A stretch of DNA of 64,000 bases from Dictyophora rubrovolvata. Taxonomy: Eukaryota; Basidiomycota; Agaricomycetes; Phallales; Phallaceae. The DNA lies in NCBI GenBank assembly GCA_029959195.1, contig CP114119.1, positions 310,001-374,000 on the forward strand. Reading direction: 5' to 3'. Position 1 is the stretch's first letter. Every line of letters starts with the position of its first letter. The notes below the pieces were generated by a model. The model did not search any database. It was not told the origin of the DNA and saw only the letters and a program-made list of their open reading frames with translations. Shown here piece by piece: positions 38,451 to 48,245 of the stretch. The position numbers and the translations under genes are program-made.

Positions 38451-38950
38451 ATGCCACCAAAAGCCACACCTCTCAAGGTTCCAACAAATGGAATTTCTTC
38501 TGCACTCAGTCCGCTGACTCCTCGAACTTCGAATTCACCGCATCTAACAAAACCTTCCGCAAGTGCGAGTGAATCGGCCAATAATGACGAATCGGGAGAG
38601 ACTGCACAAGCACTAGGGATTTCAAGTCCATTGGAGCTGACCACTTTTGTACGCGATCTACCAAAAAAAAAAGTCTCTTTTTTTCTCATTTTCTGATTCA
38701 AGGTCGATACCGTTCTCAAACAGTTGGAAAGCAAGTTTACAGACATGTCGCAAGAAGTTTTAGGAAAAAGTATTTATATTTCTCACATTTGTAAACAGCC
38801 TGATCTCGATTTCTCTCTCTAGTGAACGAAATGTCTAATCGAATCGACGCACTTGAACTGTCCTTGCAAGATCTCCTAAGCTCAGATCTGAACGCATCCG
38901 GCGAATCACCAAGGCGTTCCAGTACCGGTTTATCGTATTCCACTAGATAA
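38451..38950 (+). CDS. HSBP1: heat shock factor-binding protein 1 homolog
   Basis: Small coiled-coil protein; in animals HSBP1 binds HSF1 trimers and dampens the heat-shock response, and it is related to the WASH-complex assembly partner role. Three exons: 38451-38648, 38703-38769, 38823-38950; 130 residues. The core is SPLELTTFVDTVLKQLESKF, then MSQEVLGKMNEMSNRIDALE, a heptad pattern matching the HSBP1 family (PF06825) over its full length. An N-terminal Ser/Pro/Thr-rich extension of about 65 residues is typical of basidiomycete versions (animal proteins are about 76 residues). A poly-T run follows the stop. Confidence 0.88.
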
Positions 38951-39010
38951 TCACACAAGCACAACTCATTTTGTTTCTACTTTCTTTTTTTTTTTTTTTT
39001 TGCAACTCTT

Positions 39011-40284
39011 TTAAGGAATAGAATATGCCATCCACTCCGCATTTTCTGCGATACCCAACCACTGAGACGCCAAATGAGACACCCATGCCTTAAAAGACCA
39101 CCCGATCATAATTATCAATGCCGTTAGCGAAGGATGACAGTCAAGCGCCACTGCAATTAAATGTTAATTTTTGTTCCGAGAAAAAATGAGCATTTTTGGT
39201 TACCGCGCAAACCGAAACCAGCTGATATCCCACCAATCACGTTACGCACTAACCAATGACGGTCCATTTTATCCTCGTCTAGCATGTTGAGGAGACTGTT
39301 TAGTATGGGAATGTTTGGGTGTTCTGCGTAGTTTGGGGTTGTGATTGGTGCAATTTCGGGTCTCCAGATAGATAGACAGAGCAGGAGGAAGATTTTTGTG
39401 AAAGAGGAGTAGAGTAACGTTAGTGGGATGTGAGATAATCTATTGGAAATGATGAACAAACATTGTTTTTCTTAGTCGTTTATATCAGACGAGCGTACCT
39501 GACTTGACGACTTATTAAAGTTGGACCATGTGGCTTTAATATCCGAATGGTGCGAATAACGAAGAGTGAAGCAAGCATGATTCCGATGTGGAACGTTATG
39601 GTTTCTTCAAAGACAGTCAGAAGGTTTAGATCAATGTGCAATGACTAGCTAGAAACGCACCTATTAAACAAGAAGTGAATATCTTCAAAAATATCCGTCC
39701 TGCTTCCTCATCCCAAGGATAATCTGCTTCAAGCGTCGACAAAGGAACTAAAAAAGCGATGAAACTATCGCGTCTTTGAAAAAAGCAAAAGTTGCTAACA
39801 ATGATTCGACCACCGGATAGCTTTAACCATTAGCACAACGGAAGAAAAAAAAGTTAATAATCAAATCATCTCGCGTACAAGTATCAATAAATATCAAAGT
39901 CATTCCCAACTTCCCAGCCGTATTCCACCTCAACCGCTCCCTCTCTGCAAGAAAATCAGCCTTCTGAGATAGCGGCTTCTCAACATGCTCAAAATCCTTT
40001 CTAGGAGGCCATCCACGATTGAAAAGCAGATGTCGGTATACTCCTCTTTTAAGCAAAATAAGATCCAACAACAAGTTTAATGTGTCATATTCGACATATG
40101 GATCTGCGAATGAAGAACATTTTGGCTGGCGAATGTGAATATGTGGATGAGTGGTGTGATTGTGATTGTGATAAAACGACGAGGAAAGGTTTCTTACACA
40201 TTCTTCTAGACGAAGGTTGTTTTTTGACTCGTAGACTGTGTATAGGTAGTTGACCGGAGCGGTGCATGTGGTGCAAATCGGCAT
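39011..40284 (-). CDS. ARV1: ER sterol/GPI homeostasis protein ARV1
   Basis: Membrane protein of the ER needed for sterol distribution and for GPI and sphingolipid synthesis. Seven exons: 40284-40198, 40125-39879, 39820-39800, 39747-39661, 39604-39499, 39439-39204, 39150-39011; 307 residues, all phases close. The N-terminal ARV1 homology domain is clear: a zinc ribbon CTTC ... C-x2-C formed across intron 1, then SFADPYVEYD and LDLILLKRGVYRHLLFNRG. Several hydrophobic helices follow, then the conserved WLVRNVIGGISAGFGLR. Exon 3 is only 21 nt. The start at 40284 gives the usual ARV1 beginning (M-P-I-C). Its 5' end lies about 45 bp from a truncated nuclease-like gene copy, so its promoter may have been invaded by that copy. 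Confidence 0.93.
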
Positions 40285-40327
40285 TTGCCAGTGTCGATGT
40301 TTGTGACGTGTGTGACATGTCCTCATC

Positions 40328-40858
40328 TAACGGATTTGCTTACAAATATCACGGTACGTTGAGAGGGACGAACAGCAATTCTTGGATGGCCCCCTTCCCG
40401 CCTACACTGGCCCAGCTGGTTTCATCCAGTATGAGAATCGCGCTCAAGACATCGATAGCCAATCACTTGCGCTCATTAAGCGCCTCGACCTCGCTATGAA
40501 GATAAAAGAAGGCGTGTGTGAATGACCGTTTGCTCCGTCTCGTAACCTAGTGCACGGAAAAATTCTGCAGCATTGAAGTCGTCGAAGGCCGATTCTTCGC
40601 AAGAACCTTCGGCTCAGTATGTGTTCAGAGCAGGTGTACGCGAAAACTGACGTTTGCGTCCAAAACGTCGACTCCGACTTGACTCCGACATCCTACTTCT
40701 TGTTCAAGAAGACAAATCGCATACAAGTCCGGTCGATCCAAAAGTACGAGCACGACTGGTGGCTGAGATGATCTCTGCTTTTCAAACGAATAATGCCTCG
40801 AAACTCTTTCTTCCACCGTTGCAAAGCTACTTTGTCCTTCACGCAATACCTGAATCTT
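40328..40858 (+). pseudogene. broken 5' part of nuclease-like family gene
   Basis: Sequence clearly alignable to the intact genes at 41.2-43.0 kb, from about their codon 15 to codon 165, but no longer open. Around 40515-40600 the segment that should encode the VDDF ... FRALGYE block is present in reverse orientation, so this copy has an internal micro-inversion of about 90 bp. It stops at 40830, where a 35-bp sequence begins to be repeated at 43649. The 3' part of the gene lies there. It is truncated at its 5' end next to the ARV1 start. Confidence 0.85.
40796..40830 (+). repeat. 35-bp direct repeat, left copy
   Basis: Identical base for base to 43649-43683. It is part of the nuclease-like coding sequence (the LFLPPLQSY region), and marks the left edge of the block that separates the two parts of the broken copy. 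Confidence 0.85.
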
Positions 40859-41165
40859 AATAGTCAAATACATCCCGTTCCCTAATCATTTCTTTTAACA
40901 CTCCCTCCCTGTCAATGAGACAATAACATATACGGAGTATTATTACATTCATTCCTCCCTCATTCCACCACACAATACTTTTACCGTGACGTTCAAGTAT
41001 AATAATATAATAACAAATTCTACTAATAGTTCTAACACTCAACTCCATACAACCATAATCGAACAAAAGGGACACAGGGTACCGCAACAAACCCGTCGAA
41101 AGAGCTCCATCAGCACTCTTCACTCAGCCCAACCTCGCGCAGACCTTGCCACACCCAGCTCAAGC

Positions 41166-42035
41166 TCAAGTAAGCGTGGAGACTGGATATTGATGAGTGC
41201 CATCTCCTAGAGGATTGGGAGCATTGAGATAATAAATGTAAAACAAGGGGTTGTGCTCACCTTCTTGTTGATAAATAAACTGCTTGAACGCTTCATAGCA
41301 TTGTAGAATTCTGACTCGGTTATCCAAAGGTCTCATACCATCACTGCGACGTCCAGGTATACGGGGAGTATGTCGCTCAAGAATGGTTTCAACTGCAGGG
41401 TACTGTCCAGTCCATATAGCTGAATCCAAGTCACAAGTGACTTTCATCTTATAAAAGTGCGGAAAAGTTCCGACCATTGCGATGCCTGGGAAGATGTAAC
41501 TCTGCAACGGTGGAAGAAAGAGGTTTGCGCGTCTATTAGCGTTATTTGCTTGAAAAGCAGCGACCATGTCGGCCACCAGCTGTGCTTCTGAACCAAGCGG
41601 GCTAATATATGATTTGTCCTCGTGAACAAGCAGTAAGATGCTGGAGTCGATGTTTTGGACGAAAACGTCAGCTCTGGCCCACACCTGCTTTGAACACATG
41701 GCGAGCCGAAAGCTCTTGCGTGTGCGAACGACCGTTTGCTCCGTCTCATAACCCAGTGCACGGAAAACCTCTACGGTAAAATCGTCGACGGCCGATTCTT
41801 CGCCTTCTGCCATCTTCATAGCAAGGTTGAGACGCTTGATGAGCGCAAGTGATTCTCTATCGATGCCTTGAGCGTAATCCTCATATTGGATGAAACCGGC
41901 TGGACCAGTGTAAGCAGGAAGAGGGCCACCGAAGAATTGCTGTTCATCCCTTTCGACGACTGTGATATTGTAAGCAAGCAAATCGTCCAAGTCCCAGTCA
42001 CTACCGGATTTGGAGCGTCTGATGAAATTAGCCAT
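41166..42035 (-). CDS. nuclease-like orphan family protein, copy A
   Basis: Single-exon frame of 289 residues. It belongs to a family I associate with many uncharacterised Agaricomycete proteins. Seen: start MANFIRRSKSGSDW; conserved FFGGPLPAYTGP; then an acidic block EGEESAVDDFTVEVFRALGY; RADVFVQ followed by LLLVHEDKS; then QLVADMVAAFQANN. The spacing glutamate - LGY - Asp - (E)xK with hydrophobic strand LLLVHEDK and a following QxxA helix is the pattern of PD-(D/E)XK nucleases, so a nuclease fold is my inference; no activity is known. C-terminal half has MVGTFPHFYKMKVT and ILQCYEAFKQFIYQQ. Diverges from copy B, from which it is separated by a 171-bp shared promoter. Confidence 0.8.
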   Translation of the reverse strand: MANFIRRSKSGSDWDLDDLLAYNITVVERDEQQFFGGPLPAYTGPAGFIQYEDYAQGIDRESLALIKRLNLAMKMAEGEESAVDDFTVEVFRALGYETEQTVVRTRKSFRLAMCSKQVWARADVFVQNIDSSILLLVHEDKSYISPLGSEAQLVADMVAAFQANNANRRANLFLPPLQSYIFPGIAMVGTFPHFYKMKVTCDLDSAIWTGQYPAVETILERHTPRIPGRRSDGMRPLDNRVRILQCYEAFKQFIYQQEGEHNPLFYIYYLNAPNPLGDGTHQYPVSTLT

Positions 42036-42206
42036 TAGAGTGCAAGTGGGAGAGCTTGGAGGAGCTTGGGTTTAAGAGCTGAGCCAAGTAAGCGCTGTTG
42101 CATAGGCAGGGCGCCGGCATGCTCTCCTTGGTCTTACTTTCATTACGTTTATGTGACATTTATTATGTCAGCAAGGTCGCCATATCTGCACGCTCTTTGC
42201 ACTCCG
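42036..42206. promoter_or_regulatory. shared head-to-head promoter of copies A and B
   Basis: 171 bp separate the two ATGs. The 20-30 bp before each ATG are similar to each other when inverted (a GCTCT...TTGCACT pattern), so both genes probably keep an ancestral leader, while the middle is unique. Both genes must be driven from here. Confidence 0.5.
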
Positions 42207-43049
42207 ATGGCTAATCACATTAGACTTGCGAAATCCGGTAGTGAATGGTCTCATAACGATTTGATCTCTTACAATATCAAAATCGTAGAAAGGGGCGAAC
42301 AGCAATTTTTCGGTGGCCCTCTTCCCGCTTACACTGGTCCAGTTGATTTCATCCAGCATGAAAATCGCACACAAGGCATCGATAGCAAGTCACTCGCGCT
42401 CATTGGGCATCTCGACCTCGCTATGCATGTGGAAGAAGGTGAAGAATCGGCTGTTGATGATTTTGCTGCAGAAGTTTTCCGTGCACTGGGATACGAGACG
42501 GACGACACGGTAGTTCGCACACGCAAGAGCTTGCGGCTCAAGATGTGTTCAGAGAATGTGTATGCGAAAACTGACGTTTGCGTCCAAAGCGTCGACTCCC
42601 ACGTCCTACTACTTGTTCAAGAAGACAAATCACATATTAGACCGGATGATCCAGAACCACAACTGGTGGCTGAGATGATTGCTGCTTTTCAAACAAATAA
42701 CCTTATCCGATTCGCGAAGGACCCCCTTTCACTGTTGCAGAGCTACGTCTTCCCAGGCATCACAATGGTCGGAACTTTTCCGCGCTTTTATAGGATGAAA
42801 GTCACCCTTGACTTGGATCGAGCTATAAGGGCTGGACAATACCCTGAGATAGAAACCATCGTTGAGCGACATACTCCCCGTGTACCCAGACGTCACAGTG
42901 ATGGAATGAAACCTTTGGAAAACCGAGTTAAAATTCTACAATGCTATGAAGCGTTCAAGCAGTTTATTTTTCAGCAAGGTGAGCACAACCCCTTCTTTTA
43001 CATTCATTATCTCAATATTCCCAATCCTCTAGGATATGACACTCATTAA
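42207..43049 (+). CDS. nuclease-like orphan family protein, copy B
   Basis: Single exon, 280 residues from the ATG that matches copy A (MANHIRLAKSGSEW). The frame is open upstream to 42066, but that part has no counterpart in copy A. Same blocks: FFGGPLPAYTGP; EGEESAVDDFAAEVFRALGY near residue 80; Asp in KTDVCVQ (about 123); LLLVQEDKS with E-D-K at about 139-141; QLVAEMIAAFQTNN. These fit the core of the PD-(D/E)XK fold (inferred). The product is full length and lacks visible signal peptide or membrane helix. The C-terminus (HYLNIPNPLG) lies where copy A has YLNAPNPLG. No DNA-binding or targeting domain is recognisable. Confidence 0.8.
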   Translation: MANHIRLAKSGSEWSHNDLISYNIKIVERGEQQFFGGPLPAYTGPVDFIQHENRTQGIDSKSLALIGHLDLAMHVEEGEESAVDDFAAEVFRALGYETDDTVVRTRKSLRLKMCSENVYAKTDVCVQSVDSHVLLLVQEDKSHIRPDDPEPQLVAEMIAAFQTNNLIRFAKDPLSLLQSYVFPGITMVGTFPRFYRMKVTLDLDRAIRAGQYPEIETIVERHTPRVPRRHSDGMKPLENRVKILQCYEAFKQFIFQQGEHNPFFYIHYLNIPNPLGYDTH

Positions 43050-43648
43050 CATCCAGTCTCAACGCTTACTTGAGCTTTCGAGAGTATGACGGGGTCTGCG
43101 TGGGGTTGTCCTGAGAGTGGGCCAACTTGAACCGTAGGGTGAGGAGTGCTGGCGGGACTCTTTCGACGGGTTTGTTACGGTAATTGTGTCCTTTTCTATT
43201 CGATTTTGACCTTTTCTGTTCACTTATGGCTTTTATCGTTATTATGGTTGTATGGAGTTGAGTGCTAGCTAATAGAGTTTGTCATTATGTGTCCATGTGC
43301 ATGTCCCTGTCATTTTGACACCTACTTCTCCATTCAGTCCCTTGACGAGTGCGTTTCTTGTAGATGGTTTATGGTTCACAAGCCTTGCAATTACTTTATA
43401 AATCAACTGCGTTGTTTGCCGTCCTCGCCAGCCGATAATTTTATTATTATCTGTCTTCTCTTCCGAGAACAGCCTGTAATAAAGCAAAAGCTATGTACAT
43501 ATTTGCGGTGTCAAATCATGGAAAGTCGGTGTCATCATTGATCCAGTCCTTTTACATCTCGCTGTTGGTATTTTCCTTGCCGGAACGATTACCCTCTTTT
43601 TCACGTTGGGTACTCGAATTGCATGGACCATCGTCGTTATCACGGGCA

Positions 43649-43683
43649 CCTCGAAACTCTTTCTTCCACCGTTGCAAAGCTAC
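43649..43683 (+). repeat. 35-bp direct repeat, right copy
   Basis: Identical to 40796-40830. The interval between the two copies, 40831-43648, is 2,818 bp and contains the whole inverted repeat with genes A and B. Confidence 0.85.
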
Positions 43684-43979
43684 GTTTTCCCCGGTATCAC
43701 AAATGGTCGGAACTTTCCCGCTCTTTTATAAGTCGGCCGTGACTTGGATCTAGCTATACGGGCTAGACAATACCCTGCGGTAGAAACCATTGTTGAGCGA
43801 CATACACCCTGTATACCTGGATGTCGCAGGGATGATGGTATAAGACCTCTGGATAATCGGATCAAAATTCTACAGTGCTTTGAAGCGTTTAAGCAGTTTG
43901 TTTTTCAGCAAGAATGTAAGCATAACCCCTTCTCGTTTTACATTCATTACTTCAATGTTACCAATCATTTTCTCTAGAG
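43649..43979 (+). pseudogene. broken 3' part of nuclease-like family gene
   Basis: Matches the last 110 or so codons of copies A and B (blocks QYPAVETIVERHTP, NRIKILQCFEAFKQFVFQQ, FYIHYFN), same strand as the 5' part at 40328-40858. The two parts overlap only by a 35-bp identical stretch. No start or complete frame. Closest reading: one ancestral gene whose middle was separated by the 2.8-kb block carrying copies A and B. Confidence 0.85.
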
Positions 43980-44694
43980 TCGATGGCACTAGTCAACCTC
44001 GATTGCATAAAGAGAATGTGTTTCGCAGTTTTGTTATTTCTTTTTTTCCTAGTAATTGACGTTTATCCATAGGTGAAAACCTTAATCAAAGATGCGCTCG
44101 GATTTGTCGTTGGACATAATTCAGATTAGAGCTTTGTTAGAACTTGGACTCCAAAGTAGTAAAACTGAACCTTGTATTCCATTAATAATGAAGCATTTCT
44201 TCTGTTAAATATCTTACAAGTTTGACACAATGTTTATCCAACCAGGACTAGCGCCTTCGTGGCCCGGTATCAGTTTAGCGCTCGCCTTGCGTTTCTCCGT
44301 TGCCCAATCGTCGATAATTGTTGTTCAAATGTCGCTCAACCCGCCGCAATGCACTTCAGATGGTCACCCGATAATGGGATAAAGATAAGCAAAAATCACA
44401 CGCACTATTTATGTATGTGATTTATGCCTATTTGTTTTGGAGGCTACGGCATTAGACTCCGGACCATTTGCCCCGGCGATTTCATCCCTTAAACATCAGT
44501 ATAAACTATGTAGATCTCACCGTTTCTTTGGTGATGATCTTACCTTATCACCTCGTATCGGAGTTTTGTGCGTTTAGTTTGCCTTTGTAGACCTTTTTTT
44601 TACTGCCACAAAGGAAGAGGTGCGAGTCTCCAACAACACCAACAAACATTTATTTGTCTCTCATTTCATCTACCTCCCTATCAACAACACCCTC
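43980..44694. other. intergenic
   Basis: AT-rich, without supported frames; includes the 5' flank of the broken SET copy, with a TATA-poor pyrimidine-rich leader near 44570-44690. Confidence 0.5.
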
Positions 44695-45926
44695 ATGCTT
44701 CAAAATCTCAGAATACGATCCGATTTTGCCACCCGTGCTCCAAAGAGCGTCAGCGCAGAAGGTGTCCCACCCGAAAAGCAAAAAGACTGGGACATTCTAT
44801 CGGGCAATGGCAAACCTCAACACATTATCTTCATCAATCTTCCTTACATTGATCACGGTGGCAATGAAAAATACATCGTCGGTGCGGTGTACAATGTGGT
44901 ACGCAAGACGCTCTCACCATTGCTCCCTGCCCTACTGCCGCCTCTACAAGGTTCCTCCGGCATACGCGATCCGTGACATCCCAGGAAAAGGAAAGGGGAT
45001 AATTGCGACGCGCGATATTGCGCTTGGTGAAATTGTGGTAGTTGAACGGCCGGTTCTTGTATACCCTCTTATGATGTATATGAGTTCTTTCGCGCCGTTC
45101 CGAGAGTACGCCAAGCTATCGATGGATCTAGAAGACTGGGAAAAGTTCAGTAATCTGGTGAACGCGAGGGATGGTGAAGAATACGAGTTCGATGGAATTA
45201 AAAGCACGAACGCGTTTACCAACGAATTGAAGAAATGAAAGGAGGATTACGGTGCTGTTTTTCTCGAGCTTTCGCGTTTGAACCATAGGTGCTCACATCT
45301 TTATTCTTATATATCGAACGCGTGTTAATTAACTGAGATTCCTTAGCTGTGGTCCTAATCTTCTTTGTTCATGGAATACTAACCTCTTCACACTCTCTGC
45401 ACAAGCCGTCCGTCCCATTCGGGCAGGCCAGGAGCTGACCGTCGCGTACGCGGACCTCTGCGAGTCACACGCCACTCGCCGATTTCAACTTCAATGCCGC
45501 TACGAATTCGAATGCAAATGCGGCCACTGCATAAAGACATCACCATCAACATCTGATGGAGACCGTAAGGTTATGCAACCAGACGTCTCCTCCGCCACCT
45601 TAGAGCTCCTGTACAGCAAACTTGCCAAACCCAGTCTGTCTCGCGAAGCGGCTCGTCCATACATCAACCAGTTCTCGGGCCTTATGAAGAAGAATCTGGT
45701 ATTGATCGCGAAAGAAGGAATTGAGTCCTCATCGGCTTTTTGGAATTATGTTTATCTGATGAAAGCGTCGAGACTTGTGGGTGATAAGAGGGAGTTTCAA
45801 AGGTGGGGATTCAAGGCTGTATTGATGTCTGCGAAATATGTGGAGACTGAGGGCGAGGAAGCGTACTGCAAGGTTGAGCAGTGGATTACCCGAGAAGAAA
45901 TTTCCTGAATGGGGTCAGTTTCTATG
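44695..45926 (+). pseudogene. broken SET-domain paralog 3
   Basis: Recognisable over the whole length: the N-terminal module (IIFINLPYIDHGGNEKYIVGAVYNVVRK), GKGKGIIATRDIALGE, the SCGPN motif after the usual intron, AVRPIRAGQELTVAYAD, post-SET CKCGHC, and the C-terminal GFKAVLMSAKYVETEGEE. Compared with paralog 4 it carries a 1-nt insertion near 44948 (after LPPLQ), a premature TGA at about 45236 replacing a Gly codon, and a 14-nt deletion near 45890 that removes the usual IDWVKEP block. The intron site in NHSC is kept. The many intact motifs suggest recent loss. Sequencing errors could explain one of the changes but not all. Confidence 0.8.
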
Positions 45927-46683
45927 ACATTGAGATGGTAGTACGCATGGTGGAAATTGAAACTGCAGGGTGGCGAGGGTTGGTTTATGGGCACTTTGTC
46001 CTCAATGCGTCCATCGGATATACCAATGGACAGTTAGGACAACATGCGTGTCCAATATATCTGGGACGCGCTGCTCAACGCGAACCGTGTACAAAGCAAG
46101 TATTCGAACTGGAGGGTGTCTTTCTTTATCTAATGGGTATGTGGACAGGAGCAGAAAACAATGTAACGATGAACTATCCCATGGATGAGGCTCTAGTAAG
46201 ACAGTGCTCTCTCGTTTTGTTGCTTTCTTACCCTCGCTAGTCTAGAATTAATCTTCACATTTATCGGACGATCTTACTCGATCATTTTTTCAAACTGCCA
46301 AACGGCACTGGATACATCTTGCACCATTAATGATCGAGTATGCCATGTACTCACTGCGTACAGATCCAGCGCAGCTGAAGGCAAATATTTGACAGACAGA
46401 CACGAACAATAATAATCCATGTCTTCAGTCTACAAACCCGCAATAGATGTTGGGGCCGTAATTCCTGAATAAACAAATAGAATTTCAAGGCTGAATATTA
46501 AATGATACCTATTAATGGCGGTATGTGAATTAATAATGCGCGTTGTCACTTTCACGCATGCAACTAGTCGGAGTTTCATGCATCTGTCTCACTTTAATTT
46601 GCCTTCGCAGTGACCTCCATTTTATTCACTTTTTTACATTACCCCCGGCCGTTGTCTCTTATTTCCTAATCTTTTTGTCCGTT
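45927..46683. other. intergenic
   Basis: An open frame at 45881-46240 overlaps the pseudogene tail and has no recognisable domain. Otherwise the promoter side of SET paralog 4. Confidence 0.5.
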
Positions 46684-47903
46684 ATGGGTGATGCTGCACT
46701 GTATATCAATGAAGAACTTGAAGTTCCCACATCCGACCACCAAAGGAACTGGGACATAATATTCGGCGGGAGTGAACCACAGAACGTTGTACTCGCAAAG
46801 CTTCCCTACTTTGACCACAACGATAATGAGAAATTCGTCGTCAGCGCAGTGTACAATGTCGTCTACGAGATGCTCCCACCAGTGCTTCCTGCCCTGCTGC
46901 CCCCTTTACAGGAACCTCCAGCATACACAATCCGCGATATCCCAGGAAAAGGAAAGGGGATGATTGCGACTCGAGATATTGCCCTTGGTGAAATTGTTCT
47001 AGTCGAAAGACCGGTTCTTATATTCCCTCTTGCGTTGCTCAGGGATGCTGTTACCTCGTTCCGAGAGTATGCGACGCGATCGATGGATCCTGAAGACTGG
47101 AAACAGTTCTCGAATCTTGTAAATGTCAAAAATAGTGATATACCCGAATTCGACGGGATTATGACCACAAACGCATTTACCATCGAGTTAAAGGCAGGAA
47201 AAGAGGGTTATAGTGGTGTTTTTCTTCAGATATCCCGTATAAATCACAGGTACAAATTACTACTTGCATCTTACATCTGCTCTAGTAATAATAATAACCG
47301 ATGCTTCTTAGCTGTGGCCCTAATATAGAGTGTATATGGGATTCCCATCTCTTCACTTTTTCCGCACAAGCCGTCCGTCCAATTCGTGCAGGCCAAGAGC
47401 TGACTGTCACATATGAAGATCCCTGCAAGCCGCACGTTGAACGCCGACGTCATCTCCAACGCATTTATAAATTCAATTGCCAGTGCGGTTACTGCACAAA
47501 GACTTCACCATCCTCCGACCAGGACCGTTGCTCCTTAAACCCAGATGTCGCTGCCCCACACTTTGACGCCATGTACGAGAAACTCCTCGGACCCGATCTT
47601 CCTCGTCGTGTGGGTCGTCAAGAGACTAAGCAGTTTATAAACTCTCTGACCAAAAGTTTGGCGTTGGTCAGGAAGGAAGGTATTGAGTCCGTCTCGGCTC
47701 TGTTGCATTATGTTCATCTAATGATGTTGTCGGGTTTTTTGGCCGACAAGAAGTCGTTCAAAGAGTGGGGTTTCAAGGTAGTGCTGCTTTCTTTGAAGAA
47801 TGTGGGGACTGGTGGTGAAAACGCGTGCCGCGAGGTTGAACAATACATTGATTGGGTGAAAGAACCTGAGAAGAATTTTCCTGGGTGGGGTCAGTTCCAA
47901 TGA
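46684..47903 (+). CDS. SET-domain protein, paralog 4
   Basis: Intact member of the SMYD-like family. Exons 46684-47249 and 47312-47903; 385 residues. The N-terminal module VVLAKLPYFDHNDNEKFVV ... MLPPVLPALLPPLQ precedes GKGKGMIATRDIALGE; FDGIMTTNAFTIEL; GVFLQISRINHSCGPN with the intron inside the Ser codon (near residue 189); RPIRAGQELTVTYEDPC; post-SET CQCGYC; C-terminal EVEQYIDWVKEPEKNFPGW. An upstream in-frame ATG at 46543 would add a hydrophobic segment, but paralogs support 46684. Same strand and orientation as broken paralog 3, 760 bp away, so a tandem pair mirrored to paralogs 1-2 on the other side of the nuclease-like block. Confidence 0.87.
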
Positions 47904-48245
47904 AATTTTGGAGATGAGATTGAAATGGAATAGAGAGATCGTGTCAAATGTATTTATAGCAGTATTGTAGCTTTATCACTTAGAAGGTGTTGTACTAGTT
48001 ATATTATCATATTCCCATTAAATTACGTCTGACTTTGCTTAAATTTAATTGAACACGGAACATCGAGCTTTCACTTCGTTTGTCCACAAGGTCCTTTCTC
48101 GTCGTTTTAAATTGTTTATTTCAACGTTTTAGTGTTTGCTTTACTCAAGAATATTGATGCAAAAATATACACATACAAAAAGATATACGTAGTCGCACGG
48201 CGAAGTTTTTTGACTGCAGATAAAGAGTAGATAGCAGGCCGAGAC
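47904..48245. other. convergent 3' flanks
   Basis: Short AT-rich gap between the SET paralog 4 stop and the DUF6534 stop, which converge. Nothing else seen. Confidence 0.5.

Larger units (their letters stand above)
41028..43266. repeat. large inverted repeat holding two head-to-head genes
   Basis: Left arm about 41028-42060, right arm about 42180-43266, spacer about 120 bp. The arms match through the coding regions and into both 3' flanks: the flank at 41028-41110 (ACTCAACTCCATACAACCATAAT, then AACAAACCCGTCGAAAGAG) recurs inverted at 43150-43266. The arms have diverged by substitutions and small indels, so the duplication is not brand new. Read from sequence by eye; exact edges are approximate. 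Confidence 0.8.

Noticed and set aside
38978-39002. Poly-T tract as a retroposed gene's tail
   Set aside because: The neighbouring HSBP1 and ARV1 genes both have introns, so neither is a retrocopy; the run is a simple repeat.
42066-42206. N-terminal extension of nuclease-like copy B
   Set aside because: The open frame runs upstream, but copy A starts at the equivalent of 42207 and the extension overlaps the shared promoter.
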